DNA from: Flavobacterium caseinilyticum
GTDB taxonomy: Bacteria; Bacteroidota; Bacteroidia; Flavobacteriales; Flavobacteriaceae
NCBI RefSeq assembly: GCF_004349085.1
Contig: NZ_SMFM01000003.1
Span: forward strand, 1 to 64,000
Length of the DNA stretch: 64,000 nucleotides
Direction of reading: 5' to 3'
The stretch's first letter is position 1; every line of letters starts with the position of its first letter. The notes beneath the pieces are model-generated. The model had not been told where the DNA came from. It was given only the letters and a program-made list of their open reading frames with translations, and ran no database searches. Both the position numbers and the translations under genes were made by a program. Shown here one piece after another: positions 45,343-53,312 of this stretch.

Positions 45343-45432
45343 GCGTGACCCAAAAGGGTCGGGCTATTCGTTCCCGCTCTTTTTTTCGGCTAAAAAGCCT
45401 TAAAAAAGGAGCTTCACTGCTATCCCTCACGC
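45343..45432 (-). repeat. structured interspersed element, copy C
   Basis: Read on the minus strand: P1 GCGTG (45432-45428) with CACGC (45347-45343), AGGGATAG (45427-45420), an inner helix with GCTC/GAGC and a T-run/A-run, then ATAGCCCGACC and the 3' hairpin GACCC-TTTT-GGGTC. It lies between the two metH genes. Same plan as copies A and B. Confidence 0.65.
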
Positions 45433-45474
45433 GGGTCGTTTATTTCAAATCAGCATTTCAAGCTGTAACCTTAG

Positions 45475-45562
45475 TTTGTCATTCCGACGAAGGAGGAATC
45501 TCATTATGTGATTACTTCGTCTGTTCACTCCGTTCGAGTCCTCATTCGTCGGAATGACAAAA
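45475..45562. repeat. TTTGTCATTCCGACGAA inverted repeat
   Basis: TTGTCATTCCGACGAA near 45476 recurs inverted as TTCGTCGGAATGACAA near 45545-45560, with GGAGGAATCTCA and GTCTGTTCACTCC between. A related half-site (GGTCGGAATGACAA) lies at about 41457. No gene. Confidence 0.65.
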
Positions 45563-45586
45563 TCACACTCAATATTTATATTTTCT

Positions 45587-45659
45587 AGACACGGATTGTA
45601 AATCCGTGCTATCTAAATTCTTTTTCTGGGCGCGGATTGCAAATCCGCACTATCTAAAT
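45587..45659. repeat. two tandem CGGATT-hairpin units
   Basis: Two 32-bp units (45587-45618, 45628-45659), each a hairpin (CACGGATT-GTA-AATCCGTG; GCGGATT-GCA-AATCCGC) followed by CTATCTAAAT. The stem bases differ between units but remain complementary. Confidence 0.7.
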
Positions 45660-45709
45660 CTATATATAAACATACCTACAAGGTTTAAGAAACCTTGCAG
45701 GAAATTTAA

Positions 45710-46759
45710 TTACATTGTTGCGGTGGAAACTCTCGGTTTGTAATCTTTGGCGATATCCGCAATCAACTTTATATGTTCTGGCGTTGTTCCACAACAACCG
45801 CCTATAATATTGACTAAATTATCGTCCAGATATTCTTTGATAAAGGCTTGCATTTGTTCCGGTGTTTCATCATACTCTCCAAACGCATTTGGTAATCCTG
45901 CATTAGGATGTGCCGACACGTTGAATGAAGTATTCTGTGACAACGTTTGCAAATAAGGCTTGAGTAAATCAGCTCCCAAAGCACAATTGAAACCTACGCT
46001 CAACAATGGAATATGAGAAACCGAAACCAAAAAAGCTTCTACCGTTTGACCTGAAAGCGTTCTTCCTGAAGCATCGGTAATTGTTCCGGAAACCATGATA
46101 GGAATATCGATATTACGTTCGTCTTTGACTTCTTCGATGGCAAAAAGTGCTGCTTTGGCATTTAACGTGTCAAAAATAGTTTCTACTAAAAGCAAATCAC
46201 TTCCTCCGTCTATCAACGCTTCTACTTGTTGTTTGTAGGCAATTCGTAAATCATCGAAAGTTACCGCTCTGTAACCCGGATCATTTACATCTGGTGACAT
46301 GCTCGCTGTTCTGTTTGTTGGTCCTATTGAACCGGCAACAAAACGAGGTTTGTCTGGATTTTTAGCGGTAAATTCATCGGCTACTTCACGGGCAATTCTT
46401 GCTGACTCATAGTTAAGTTCGTACACCAAATCTTCAAGATGGTAATCAGTCATTCCGATGGTGGTTCCTGAGAATGTATTGGTTTCAACAATATCGGCTC
46501 CTGCTTCAAAATAAGCGGCGTGAACGGCACGAATCGCTTGAGGTTGCGTGAGTGACAATAAATCGTTGTTCCCTTTCAAAGAATGCGGAAAATCTTTGAA
46601 ACGTTCGCCTCGAAAATCTTCTTCAGAAAAATTGTAGCGTTGCAACATGGTTCCCATAGCTCCATCGAGTACGAGTATGTTTTTTTTAATGGCTTCTTGA
46701 ATGCTCCCCCTAACCCCCGAAGGGGGAACTCCTAAACTATCTTTTATATCTTGTGACAT
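45710..46759 (-). CDS. metH: homocysteine S-methyltransferase module of methionine synthase (split MetH, N-terminal part)
   Basis: A 349-residue homocysteine-binding barrel. [17 protein letters not shown] starts the domain; the zinc ligands appear as Cys in GFNCALGAD and the pair in [10 protein letters not shown]. It binds and activates homocysteine for methyl transfer from cobalamin carried by the 893-residue partner. Residues about 10-19 ([10 protein letters not shown]) are encoded by a GC-rich palindromic repeat (46703-46730). The leader carries a SAM-I aptamer 264 nt upstream. Confidence 0.93.
   Translation of the reverse strand: MSQDIKDSLGVPPSGVRGSIQEAIKKNILVLDGAMGTMLQRYNFSEEDFRGERFKDFPHSLKGNNDLLSLTQPQAIRAVHAAYFEAGADIVETNTFSGTTIGMTDYHLEDLVYELNYESARIAREVADEFTAKNPDKPRFVAGSIGPTNRTASMSPDVNDPGYRAVTFDDLRIAYKQQVEALIDGGSDLLLVETIFDTLNAKAALFAIEEVKDERNIDIPIMVSGTITDASGRTLSGQTVEAFLVSVSHIPLLSVGFNCALGADLLKPYLQTLSQNTSFNVSAHPNAGLPNAFGEYDETPEQMQAFIKEYLDDNLVNIIGGCCGTTPEHIKLIADIAKDYKPRVSTATM
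46703..46730. repeat. GC-rich palindromic repeat inside the metH reading frame
   Basis: CCCCCTAACCCCCGAAGGGG within codons 10-19 of metH keeps the frame open. The CCCCCTTCGGGGGTTAG core is identical to the intergenic copy at 37821. Confidence 0.8.
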
Positions 46760-46827
46760 ATTCTTATTTTTTAAATATAAAATTGATTGGTTTGAATAAT
46801 TGCAAAAAATTACAATTAATCACCCTT

Positions 46828-46908
46828 TAGCCCCGATTGTAGCGATATCCTTTTTTTCTGGTCCCAAAGGTTCGGGACAGAAAAAAAGATATAGCGGAAA
46901 GCGGGAAC
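46828..46908. repeat. interspersed stem element in the metH leader
   Basis: A long dyad: outer CCCG/CGGG, then GATTGTAGCG opposite AGCGGAAAG, and an inner stem ATATC-TTTTTTTCTG-GTCCC with its complement. It lies between the SAM-I aptamer and the metH ATG, so it is part of the leader transcript. The plan resembles elements A-C, but the core motifs differ. Confidence 0.6.
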
Positions 46909-47022
46909 AGTATTGGCAAAAAAAACGCCAATTGTTCGCTCCTGATACTGAAATTAATTCAGCAGGCTAAAAATATATGTTGTCAAGAAAAGGTTTGAGA
47001 AATACTAAGTGAGTATTCGTGT

Positions 47023-47137
47023 GTTATCTATCTTAGATACTGAAAATGTTCAGTATAAAGTAGAATGTAGCACCTTCTTTAAAGATAAAGGGTTGCTAAG
47101 GTTTCATTGGGTCTTTCCCTCCGCCTTTCGTGATAAC
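47023..47137 (-). promoter_or_regulatory. SAM-I (S-box) riboswitch of metH
   Basis: On the minus strand the aptamer starts GTTATC (47137) and closes GATAAC (47023), forming P1. Inside are the S-box blocks AAAGGCGGAGGGA, AGACCCAATGAAACC, TTAGCAACCC and AAGGTGCTACATTCTAC in canonical order. P3 and P4 positions vary as usual. It should shut off metH, the second metH gene and metF when SAM is plentiful. No obvious terminator before metH; the expression platform is unclear because of the element at 46828-46908. Confidence 0.93.
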
Positions 47138-47160
47138 TTTCAATAAATATAGGAACAGTG

Positions 47161-47191
47161 CAAAGTAAAGACAAAGCGCTAATACTTGCAA
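47161..47191 (-). promoter_or_regulatory. candidate promoter of the metH riboswitch
   Basis: On the minus strand TTG (47191-47189), 20 nt, TTACTTTG (47168-47161), one mismatch from the consensus. Start near 47154 fits the aptamer. The -33 element lies inside the terminator hairpin of the preceding gene. Confidence 0.6.
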
Positions 47192-47203
47192 GTATTAGCG
47201 CTT
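47174..47203 (-). terminator. terminator of the sulfate-assimilation operon
   Basis: AAGCGCTAATACTTG and its exact complement form a 30-nt perfect palindrome, 28 bp after the ferredoxin reductase stop; A-rich on one side and T-rich on the other. Confidence 0.85.
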
Positions 47204-47231
47204 AATTTTTTAACTAGTTTGGGCTAAGTTG

Positions 47232-48284
47232 TTAAACTATTGCTTTCACCACGGCTTTTGGAGCTTCTTTACGAGTTCCGTCAAATCCGTCAACACCGGA
47301 AACTGTGGTGTATTTCAATACATATTTTTTACCTGGATTGATGATTTGGTAAGCTGCCTGACACATTAAAGTGGCTTCATGGAATCCACAAAGAATCAAC
47401 TTTAATTTTCCCGGATAGGTATTTACATCACCAATGGCAAAAATTCCCGGAATATTGGTTTGATAATCCAAAGCGTTATTTACTTTGATAGCATTTTTTT
47501 CAATGTCTAATCCCCAATCTCCGATAGGACCTAACTTTGGTGTTAATCCAAAAAGCGGAATAAAATAATCCGTTTCAATAGTTCGGTGTGCGCCATTTTC
47601 CTCGACAACAACTCCTTCTAAATGTTCAGCACCTTTCAAGCCAACAACTTCTCCAGGCGTAATCATTTTTATTTTACCGGAATTTTTCAATTCTTGTACT
47701 TTTTCAACAGAATCTAAAGCACCTCTGAATTCGTTTCTACGGTGAATCAAAGTCACTTCAGAAGCTACATTCGACAAGAAAATACTCCAGTCTAAAGCTG
47801 AATCTCCTCCTCCAGCGATTACTACTTTTTTGTCTCTGAATTTCTCCGGATTTTTGATAAAATATTTAATTCCTTTATCTTCGTAAAATTCGATGTCTTC
47901 AATCAATGGTTTTCTTGGTTCAAAACTTCCCAATCCACCTGCAATTGCTACTACAGGAGCATGGAATTTTTTTCCTTTATTAGAAGTCACAATAAAAGTT
48001 CCGTCTTCTTGTTTTTCGATTGTTTCAGCACGTTCACCAAGAGTAAATCCTGGTTCAAATTGCTTGATTTGTTCCATTAGATTATCTACTAAATCTCCCG
48101 CTAATACTTCAGGAAATCCTGGAATATCATAAATAGGTTTTTTAGGATATAATTCAGATAATTGTCCGCCCGCTTGTGGCAAAGCATCCAGAATATGACA
48201 TTTTAATTTTAACAATCCTGCTTCAAAAACTGCAAATAAACCCGTAGGTCCCGCTCCTATTATAAGTATGTCTGTTTTAATCAT
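47232..48284 (-). CDS. ferredoxin/flavodoxin-NADP+ reductase, thioredoxin-reductase-like type
   Basis: A 350-residue two-dinucleotide-domain flavoprotein. FAD site IIGAGPTGLFAVFEAG, NADP site VIAGGGDSALDWSIFL and C-terminal GIFAIGDVNTYPGK are present, but the CxxC redox motif of thioredoxin reductase is absent, which marks the TrxR-like FNR class. It is the last gene of the sulfur operon, so it probably supplies reduced ferredoxin to the sulfite reductase. Confidence 0.9.
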   Translation of the reverse strand: MIKTDILIIGAGPTGLFAVFEAGLLKLKCHILDALPQAGGQLSELYPKKPIYDIPGFPEVLAGDLVDNLMEQIKQFEPGFTLGERAETIEKQEDGTFIVTSNKGKKFHAPVVAIAGGLGSFEPRKPLIEDIEFYEDKGIKYFIKNPEKFRDKKVVIAGGGDSALDWSIFLSNVASEVTLIHRRNEFRGALDSVEKVQELKNSGKIKMITPGEVVGLKGAEHLEGVVVEENGAHRTIETDYFIPLFGLTPKLGPIGDWGLDIEKNAIKVNNALDYQTNIPGIFAIGDVNTYPGKLKLILCGFHEATLMCQAAYQIINPGKKYVLKYTTVSGVDGFDGTRKEAPKAVVKAIV

Positions 48285-48300
48285 TTTTTATTCTTTTATT

Positions 48301-48336
48301 CCTCCCCCCAACCCCCTCGAAAGGAGGGGGAGACTG
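48301..48336. repeat. GC-rich palindromic repeat
   Basis: CCTCCCCCCAACCCCCTCG-AAA-GGAGGGGGAG, in the spacer between the Met8-like gene and the ferredoxin reductase gene. Confidence 0.65.
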
Positions 48337-48446
48337 GGTAGAGTTTCTTTTGTTATACTTGTTCTTACTTATTATTATTTTCACAAATGAACGAATGATT
48401 CTTTCAAAAATAAATGATAAATATCATTCGTTATTTTGTGATGCTT

Positions 48447-49028
48447 TTATTCTTTATTTTTTAATGCTTCGGTGATTTCGTTCATTTTTTGAACTTTTTC
48501 TTCGAAATTCCCTTTTAGTGTTTTGCGATATTCATTTAAGTTTTCGACCATTTTATTAATATCGTCCGGGATTATTTCTTCAAAAAACTCCCGTAATCTT
48601 TTGGCAGTTGTTGGTGATTTACCGTTTGTGGAAATCGCAATCTTCACATTTCCTTTGGTTACAATTCCGCCTAAATAATAATCACATAGTGGCGGTGTGT
48701 CTGCAATATTGCAAATCAAATATCTTTTTCTGGATAAATCATAAATCCTTTTATTCACTTTCAAATCATCGGTGCAGGCAATAACCATGTGACGTTTGCG
48801 AAGCATCCATCGATTGAATTTTCTATAAGTCAATTGTACCGAAGGATGTTTTGCAGCGAGGCTTTCCAATTCTGGTAAAAACCTTGGTGCCACCACCTCA
48901 ACATTAGCGTTTGGACTCGATTTCAACATGAAAGATAACTTTTCTAAACCCACATTTCCGCCACCCACAATAAGTACGTTGAGGTTGTGTAATTTTAAAA
49001 AAATAGGATATAATTCGTTCCTTTCCAA
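48447..49028 (-). CDS. precorrin-2 dehydrogenase / sirohydrochlorin ferrochelatase-like (Met8/CysG-N)
   Basis: A 193-residue protein with Rossmann motif VLIVGGGNVGLEK, then VVAPRFLPELE and CNIADTPPLCDYYLGGIVTKGNVKIAISTNGKSPT, the Met8/CysG-N signature. It oxidises precorrin-2 to sirohydrochlorin and may insert iron, making siroheme for the sulfite reductase. The start is 2 bp after the cobA stop. A separate SirB chelatase is not seen here. Confidence 0.92.
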   Translation of the reverse strand: MERNELYPIFLKLHNLNVLIVGGGNVGLEKLSFMLKSSPNANVEVVAPRFLPELESLAAKHPSVQLTYRKFNRWMLRKRHMVIACTDDLKVNKRIYDLSRKRYLICNIADTPPLCDYYLGGIVTKGNVKIAISTNGKSPTTAKRLREFFEEIIPDDINKMVENLNEYRKTLKGNFEEKVQKMNEITEALKNKE

Positions 49029-49030
49029 TG

Positions 49031-49804
49031 CTACTTTATTTCTTTTGATATGAATTCTTCGTAAAATCCTTTCAATTTATTACTTTCTTTTACTACTTCT
49101 CCAATGACAATTATGGCAGGTGAACTTAATTTATGCTCCGTCACAACTTGTTGAATTGTATTAATTGTTCCAACACCAATTTTCTCCTGAGCAGTAGTTC
49201 CGTTTTGAATAATCGCAACTGGAGTTTCGCCTTTAGATTCTTTTTGGAACAAATCAATAATCTGAGACAGTTTGCTCATCCCCATCAAAATCACAACTGT
49301 TGCCGATGATTGCGCTGCTAAAGCCACATCATTTGACAATTTTCTGTCAGACGTTGTACCCGTAATTACCCAAAAACTTTCCGAAACACCTCTTTTGGTC
49401 AATGAAATCCCTTGATAAGCGGGAACGGCAATCGACGATGAAATTCCAGGCACTACAAATGTAGGTATCCCAAAACTTTCTACAAAGTCTATTTCCTCAC
49501 CCCCACGACCAAAAATAAATGGATCACCACCTTTTAACCGAACCACATGTCCGTAGGTAAGCGCATTATCTACAATTAATTGGTTGATTTGGTCTTGCGT
49601 GTATTCATGACAGCCTTTTCTTTTTCCAACGAATATTTTAATTGCTTTTTTAGGAGCATAACTTAAAATTTCTTCGTTTGCCAAAGCGTCATACAAAACC
49701 ACATTGGCCTCAGCCAGTGCCTTTGCCCCTTTGATTGTCAGTAAATCCGGATCACCTGGACCCGCACCCACTAGCGTTACTATTGGTTGTATCTTTTTAA
49801 GCAT
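49031..49804 (-). CDS. cobA: uroporphyrinogen-III C-methyltransferase
   Basis: A 257-residue SUMT: VTLVGAGPGDPDLLTIKGAKAL at the start, VRLKGGDPFIFGRGGEE, VVPGISSSIAVPAYQGISLTKRG and MGMSKL are classic. It methylates uroporphyrinogen III twice, giving precorrin-2. The ATG overlaps the sulfite reductase stop by 8 bp, and the Met8-like gene follows at once. Together the two make siroheme. Confidence 0.95.
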   Translation of the reverse strand: MLKKIQPIVTLVGAGPGDPDLLTIKGAKALAEANVVLYDALANEEILSYAPKKAIKIFVGKRKGCHEYTQDQINQLIVDNALTYGHVVRLKGGDPFIFGRGGEEIDFVESFGIPTFVVPGISSSIAVPAYQGISLTKRGVSESFWVITGTTSDRKLSNDVALAAQSSATVVILMGMSKLSQIIDLFQKESKGETPVAIIQNGTTAQEKIGVGTINTIQQVVTEHKLSSPAIIVIGEVVKESNKLKGFYEEFISKEIK

Positions 49805-51887
49805 CGGCTAAGTCTTTTTCTCTGTACGATTCAATTGCTTCAAAAAAGGCACTTGCATCTTGAATGTAATTTTGTGCAAATTCAGCAGAAGGTTCATTCT
49901 GATTGATTTGGTATACTAAATCTCTTAATGTTGACTTCAATTGAATGATGTTTGTTGCTATGAAAACCGTATCAAACAAATCGATAATTCCAGCTTGGTG
50001 ATTTGTTTTTTGGTTTTCAGCCAATAATAATGCTTTGGCTCCATTTACAAATCCTGCGTATGCCAAATAAATTGCATCAGCCCATTTTGTATCGTCAAAA
50101 GCTTCTTGTGCGAAAGTTAATTTGTCTTTAGCTTCCAATAATAAGGTAGCCACTAAATCAATAACAACACCAGCGCATTCTCCTACTCCAACTGCTTTTA
50201 CGTAGTTATCAGCATTGCCCCAATCTACAAAATCAGCTTCGGTAAGATTAGTCAAATCAGCTAATGGTTTCAAAAATTCATAGAAATATTTTTCCCCTTT
50301 GGCATCATAATAATTCAAAAATGATTGTCCGTTTCCGTTTGCTTCAAAATCATTTAAGATGAAACGTAATGCATCAGGTCCTCTTCTACTTGGAATTTTG
50401 ATTACTTTATCAGAAAATCTTCCGTTTCCATTTCCTAAATTTCCTCCGCCTAATAACACTTGAAGTGCTGGCGCCACTAATTTCCCTGAATTGATTGACA
50501 TTCCTTGGAAACCAATTTCGGCCATATTGTGTTGTCCACAAGCATTCATACAACCACTAATTTTAATTGTGATTTCCTGATTGTTGCTGTATTGAGGATA
50601 TTCTGTTTCTAAAACTCTTTCCAGTTCTACTGCGATTCCGGTGCTGCTTGCAATTCCTAAATTACACGTATCTGTTCCCGGACAAGCCGTAATATCCGAA
50701 ATGGTATTGTAACCCTGAGCCACAAAATCTAACTTGGCTAATTCTTGATAGAAAAAAGGTAAATTCTCTTCTTTTACGTGACGAATTAATATGTCTTGTC
50801 TCAATGTAAAACGCAATTCATTCGCCGCATAATTTTTAATTAATTCTGCCAAAGCTCTCGCTTTATCTGTATAAAAATCGCCTAATAAAACTTTGATTCC
50901 AATAGCTACATAACCCGCTTGTTTTTGCGCAATTACATTTGATTTTTTCCAAGCTTCGAAAGCTGCTGTATCTTCGATTACTACTTTTGGAGCTTCTAAT
51001 AAAGGTGCTGGAATTTCAGCATCAAAAGCTGTTGTATCTATTTCAACTGTTTGGTTAGACAACGCTTTTTTCTCTTCATCAACCAATTTCAAAAATTTAT
51101 CTCTACCAATATCTTTGATTAGGAATTTCATACGCGCTTTCAAACGTTTCGCTCTTTCGCCATAGCGATCAAAAATTCTCAAAACACCTTCGGTTGTTGG
51201 TATAATTTGGTTTACGGGAATAAACTCTGACAATAATTCGGCGTGATGCGGCTGAGAACCTAATCCTCCACCTAACATTACTTTAAATCCTCTTTCGCCA
51301 TTTACAATTCTTGGAATAAATCCTAAATCATGTAAATAACTCAAGGCCGTATCTTTATCCGAAGAAGAAAATGAAATTTTGAATTTACGTCCCATTTCCT
51401 GACAAACTGGATTTCTCAAGAAAAACTGAAACATAGCGTGCGCATAAGGCGACACATCAAAAAGTTCTTCAGTATCAATTCCTGCTGTTTCGCTGGCCGT
51501 AATATTTCTTACCGTGTTTCCACAAGCTTCACGAAGTGTAACATCATCTTTTTCCAGTTCAGCCCAAAGTTGTGGTGTTCTGTCCAAACTTACATAGTGA
51601 ATCTGGATATCCTGACGCGTTGTAATGTGCAAACGTCCGGTTGAATATTCATCAGAAACTTTAGTAATACGAGTCAGTTGTTCGCTGGTCACTTTACCAA
51701 AAGGCAATTTGATACGAATCATTTGAACGCCTTCTTGACGTTGACCATAAACTCCTCTCGCCAAACGAAGGCTGCGGAAACGCTCATCATCAATTTTTCC
51801 ATCACGGAATAAAGCAATTTTTCTTTCTAAATCGATAATGTCTTTTTGGACAATCGGGTCTTCTATTTCGGTTCTAAAACTTTCCAT
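49797..51887 (-). CDS. ferredoxin-type siroheme sulfite reductase with C-terminal HEPN-like extension
   Basis: A 696-residue nitrite/sulfite reductase. Residues about 1-540 contain two half-repeats, GERGFKVMLGGGLGSQPHHAELL in the first and, near 405-455, the [4Fe-4S]-siroheme cysteines TACPGTDTC and SGCMNACGQHNMAEIGF (C-x5-C and C-x3-C). The last 130 or so residues are an all-helical domain resembling HEPN (AIYLAYAGFVNGAKALLLAENQ), not present in classical CysI or NirA. It reduces sulfite to sulfide; nitrite is possible, but the operon says sulfur. Confidence 0.92.
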   Translation of the reverse strand: MESFRTEIEDPIVQKDIIDLERKIALFRDGKIDDERFRSLRLARGVYGQRQEGVQMIRIKLPFGKVTSEQLTRITKVSDEYSTGRLHITTRQDIQIHYVSLDRTPQLWAELEKDDVTLREACGNTVRNITASETAGIDTEELFDVSPYAHAMFQFFLRNPVCQEMGRKFKISFSSSDKDTALSYLHDLGFIPRIVNGERGFKVMLGGGLGSQPHHAELLSEFIPVNQIIPTTEGVLRIFDRYGERAKRLKARMKFLIKDIGRDKFLKLVDEEKKALSNQTVEIDTTAFDAEIPAPLLEAPKVVIEDTAAFEAWKKSNVIAQKQAGYVAIGIKVLLGDFYTDKARALAELIKNYAANELRFTLRQDILIRHVKEENLPFFYQELAKLDFVAQGYNTISDITACPGTDTCNLGIASSTGIAVELERVLETEYPQYSNNQEITIKISGCMNACGQHNMAEIGFQGMSINSGKLVAPALQVLLGGGNLGNGNGRFSDKVIKIPSRRGPDALRFILNDFEANGNGQSFLNYYDAKGEKYFYEFLKPLADLTNLTEADFVDWGNADNYVKAVGVGECAGVVIDLVATLLLEAKDKLTFAQEAFDDTKWADAIYLAYAGFVNGAKALLLAENQKTNHQAGIIDLFDTVFIATNIIQLKSTLRDLVYQINQNEPSAEFAQNYIQDASAFFEAIESYREKDLADA

Positions 51888-51916
51888 CTGTGTGTTGTTT
51901 TTGGCAAAAGTTAAAT

Positions 51917-53161
51917 TTAGTTTATAAATCCAACTCCAGCAGTTGTGTTGGTTGCAGCATCAATTAAAATAAAAGCGCCGTTTGATTTGTTGTCATTGTA
52001 GGCATCAAAATACAAAGCTTTGCTCAATTTAATATTTACTTCGCCTATTTCATTTATAGCCAATTGAGTCGCTGGTGTAACTCCAGAATAATCTGTAGCG
52101 ATTACGTTTTTCACGCTTTCAATTTTTGCCAAAACCCTGTTGGTATTGTGTTGTACCAAATATTTAGCCCCTGGAACTAACTTTTTGCTGTCCATCCAAC
52201 AAATCGTTGTATTGATGTCTTTTTCAATTTTAGGCAACTCATTCGATTTTACAATCATGTCTCCTCTTGTCACATTGATATCATTTTCCAGTTCCAAAGT
52301 AATCGAAGAACCTGCAGTCGCTTCATCAAATTGCTGATCAAAAAAGTGAATATTAGTCACTTTAGACTCTGTCAATGAAGGAAGAACCGTTACTGCATCG
52401 CCAACTTTGATATTGTTCCCGTATAATTTTCCGGCGTATCCTCTAAAATCATGATACTCTTCCGTTTTTGGTCGGATAACTGTTTGAACCGGGAAACGTA
52501 CTTTTCCTGTTTCAAAAACATCTTCTGGCTCTAACGCTTCTAAATGTTCCAAAACCGTTTGTCCAGTGTACCAGGGCATATTCTCTGATTTATCAGCAAC
52601 ATTTCCTCCATTGATAGCACTCAAAGGAATATAACTTACGTTTTGCTCTTTGAATGAACTTTTGCTGTTCAGCGCTTGAAAATCAGCTTTGATTTTGTTG
52701 TAAACTTCTTCAGAATAATCAACCAAATCCATTTTGTTTACCGCAACAATCACCTCTTTTACTCTCAATAAATTATTGATAAAAAAGTGACGGTACGTTT
52801 GCTCAATAACTCCTTTACGAGCATCAATCAAAATGATAGAAACTTGTGAAGTCGAAGCGCCCGTAACCATGTTACGTGTATATTCTACGTGACCCGGAGT
52901 ATCGGCAATAATGTAACTTTTCTTTGCTGTCGAAAAATAAATATGCGCCACATCAATTGTAATTCCTTGTTCTCTCTCAGCAACCAAACCATCGGTAGCC
53001 AAAGAAAAATCTAAATAATCGTATCCTTTTTGCTTGCTGCTTTTTTCTATTGCTTCAATCTTATCTGTAGTCAATGATTTTGTATCGTATAATAACCTCC
53101 CGATTAAGGTACTCTTTCCATCATCTACACTTCCTGCTGTTGCTATTTTTAAAACTTCCAT
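51917..53161 (-). CDS. cysN: sulfate adenylyltransferase subunit 1 (GTPase)
   Basis: A 414-residue EF-Tu-like GTPase subunit of ATP sulfurylase. G1 is GSVDDGKSTLIGRLLYD, G3 DTPGHVEYTRNM, G4 NKMDLVD; two beta-barrel domains follow. No APS-kinase (CysC) fusion is present. It couples GTP hydrolysis to APS formation by CysD, 151 bp upstream. Confidence 0.96.
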   Translation of the reverse strand: MEVLKIATAGSVDDGKSTLIGRLLYDTKSLTTDKIEAIEKSSKQKGYDYLDFSLATDGLVAEREQGITIDVAHIYFSTAKKSYIIADTPGHVEYTRNMVTGASTSQVSIILIDARKGVIEQTYRHFFINNLLRVKEVIVAVNKMDLVDYSEEVYNKIKADFQALNSKSSFKEQNVSYIPLSAINGGNVADKSENMPWYTGQTVLEHLEALEPEDVFETGKVRFPVQTVIRPKTEEYHDFRGYAGKLYGNNIKVGDAVTVLPSLTESKVTNIHFFDQQFDEATAGSSITLELENDINVTRGDMIVKSNELPKIEKDINTTICWMDSKKLVPGAKYLVQHNTNRVLAKIESVKNVIATDYSGVTPATQLAINEIGEVNIKLSKALYFDAYNDNKSNGAFILIDAATNTTAGVGFIN

Positions 53162-53170
53162 CTGAATTTT

Positions 53171-53196
53171 GTTTAAAGTTTAAAAGTTTAAGGTTT
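53171..53196. repeat. GTTTAAA-type heptamers between cysD and cysN
   Basis: GTTTAAAGTTTAAAAGTTTA followed by AGG; a further array lies at 54222-54250 between cysH and cysD. The rest of the spacer holds CATAATTCATAATTCAT repeats. Confidence 0.5.
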
Positions 53197-53312
53197 CCTA
53201 AATACCTTCTACAAACTTCTAAATTTGATTTTTTTATTTTAAATGTTGAATTTTAAATTTTAAATGTCTCAGAACAATTCATAATTCATAATTCATAACT
53301 TATAATTATTTT

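Noticed and set aside
42591..46759. metH interrupted by a frameshift
   Set aside because: The break falls exactly between the homocysteine and pterin modules, both parts have their own start, and 437 bp lie between; a two-gene MetH is also known to me from other flavobacteria.
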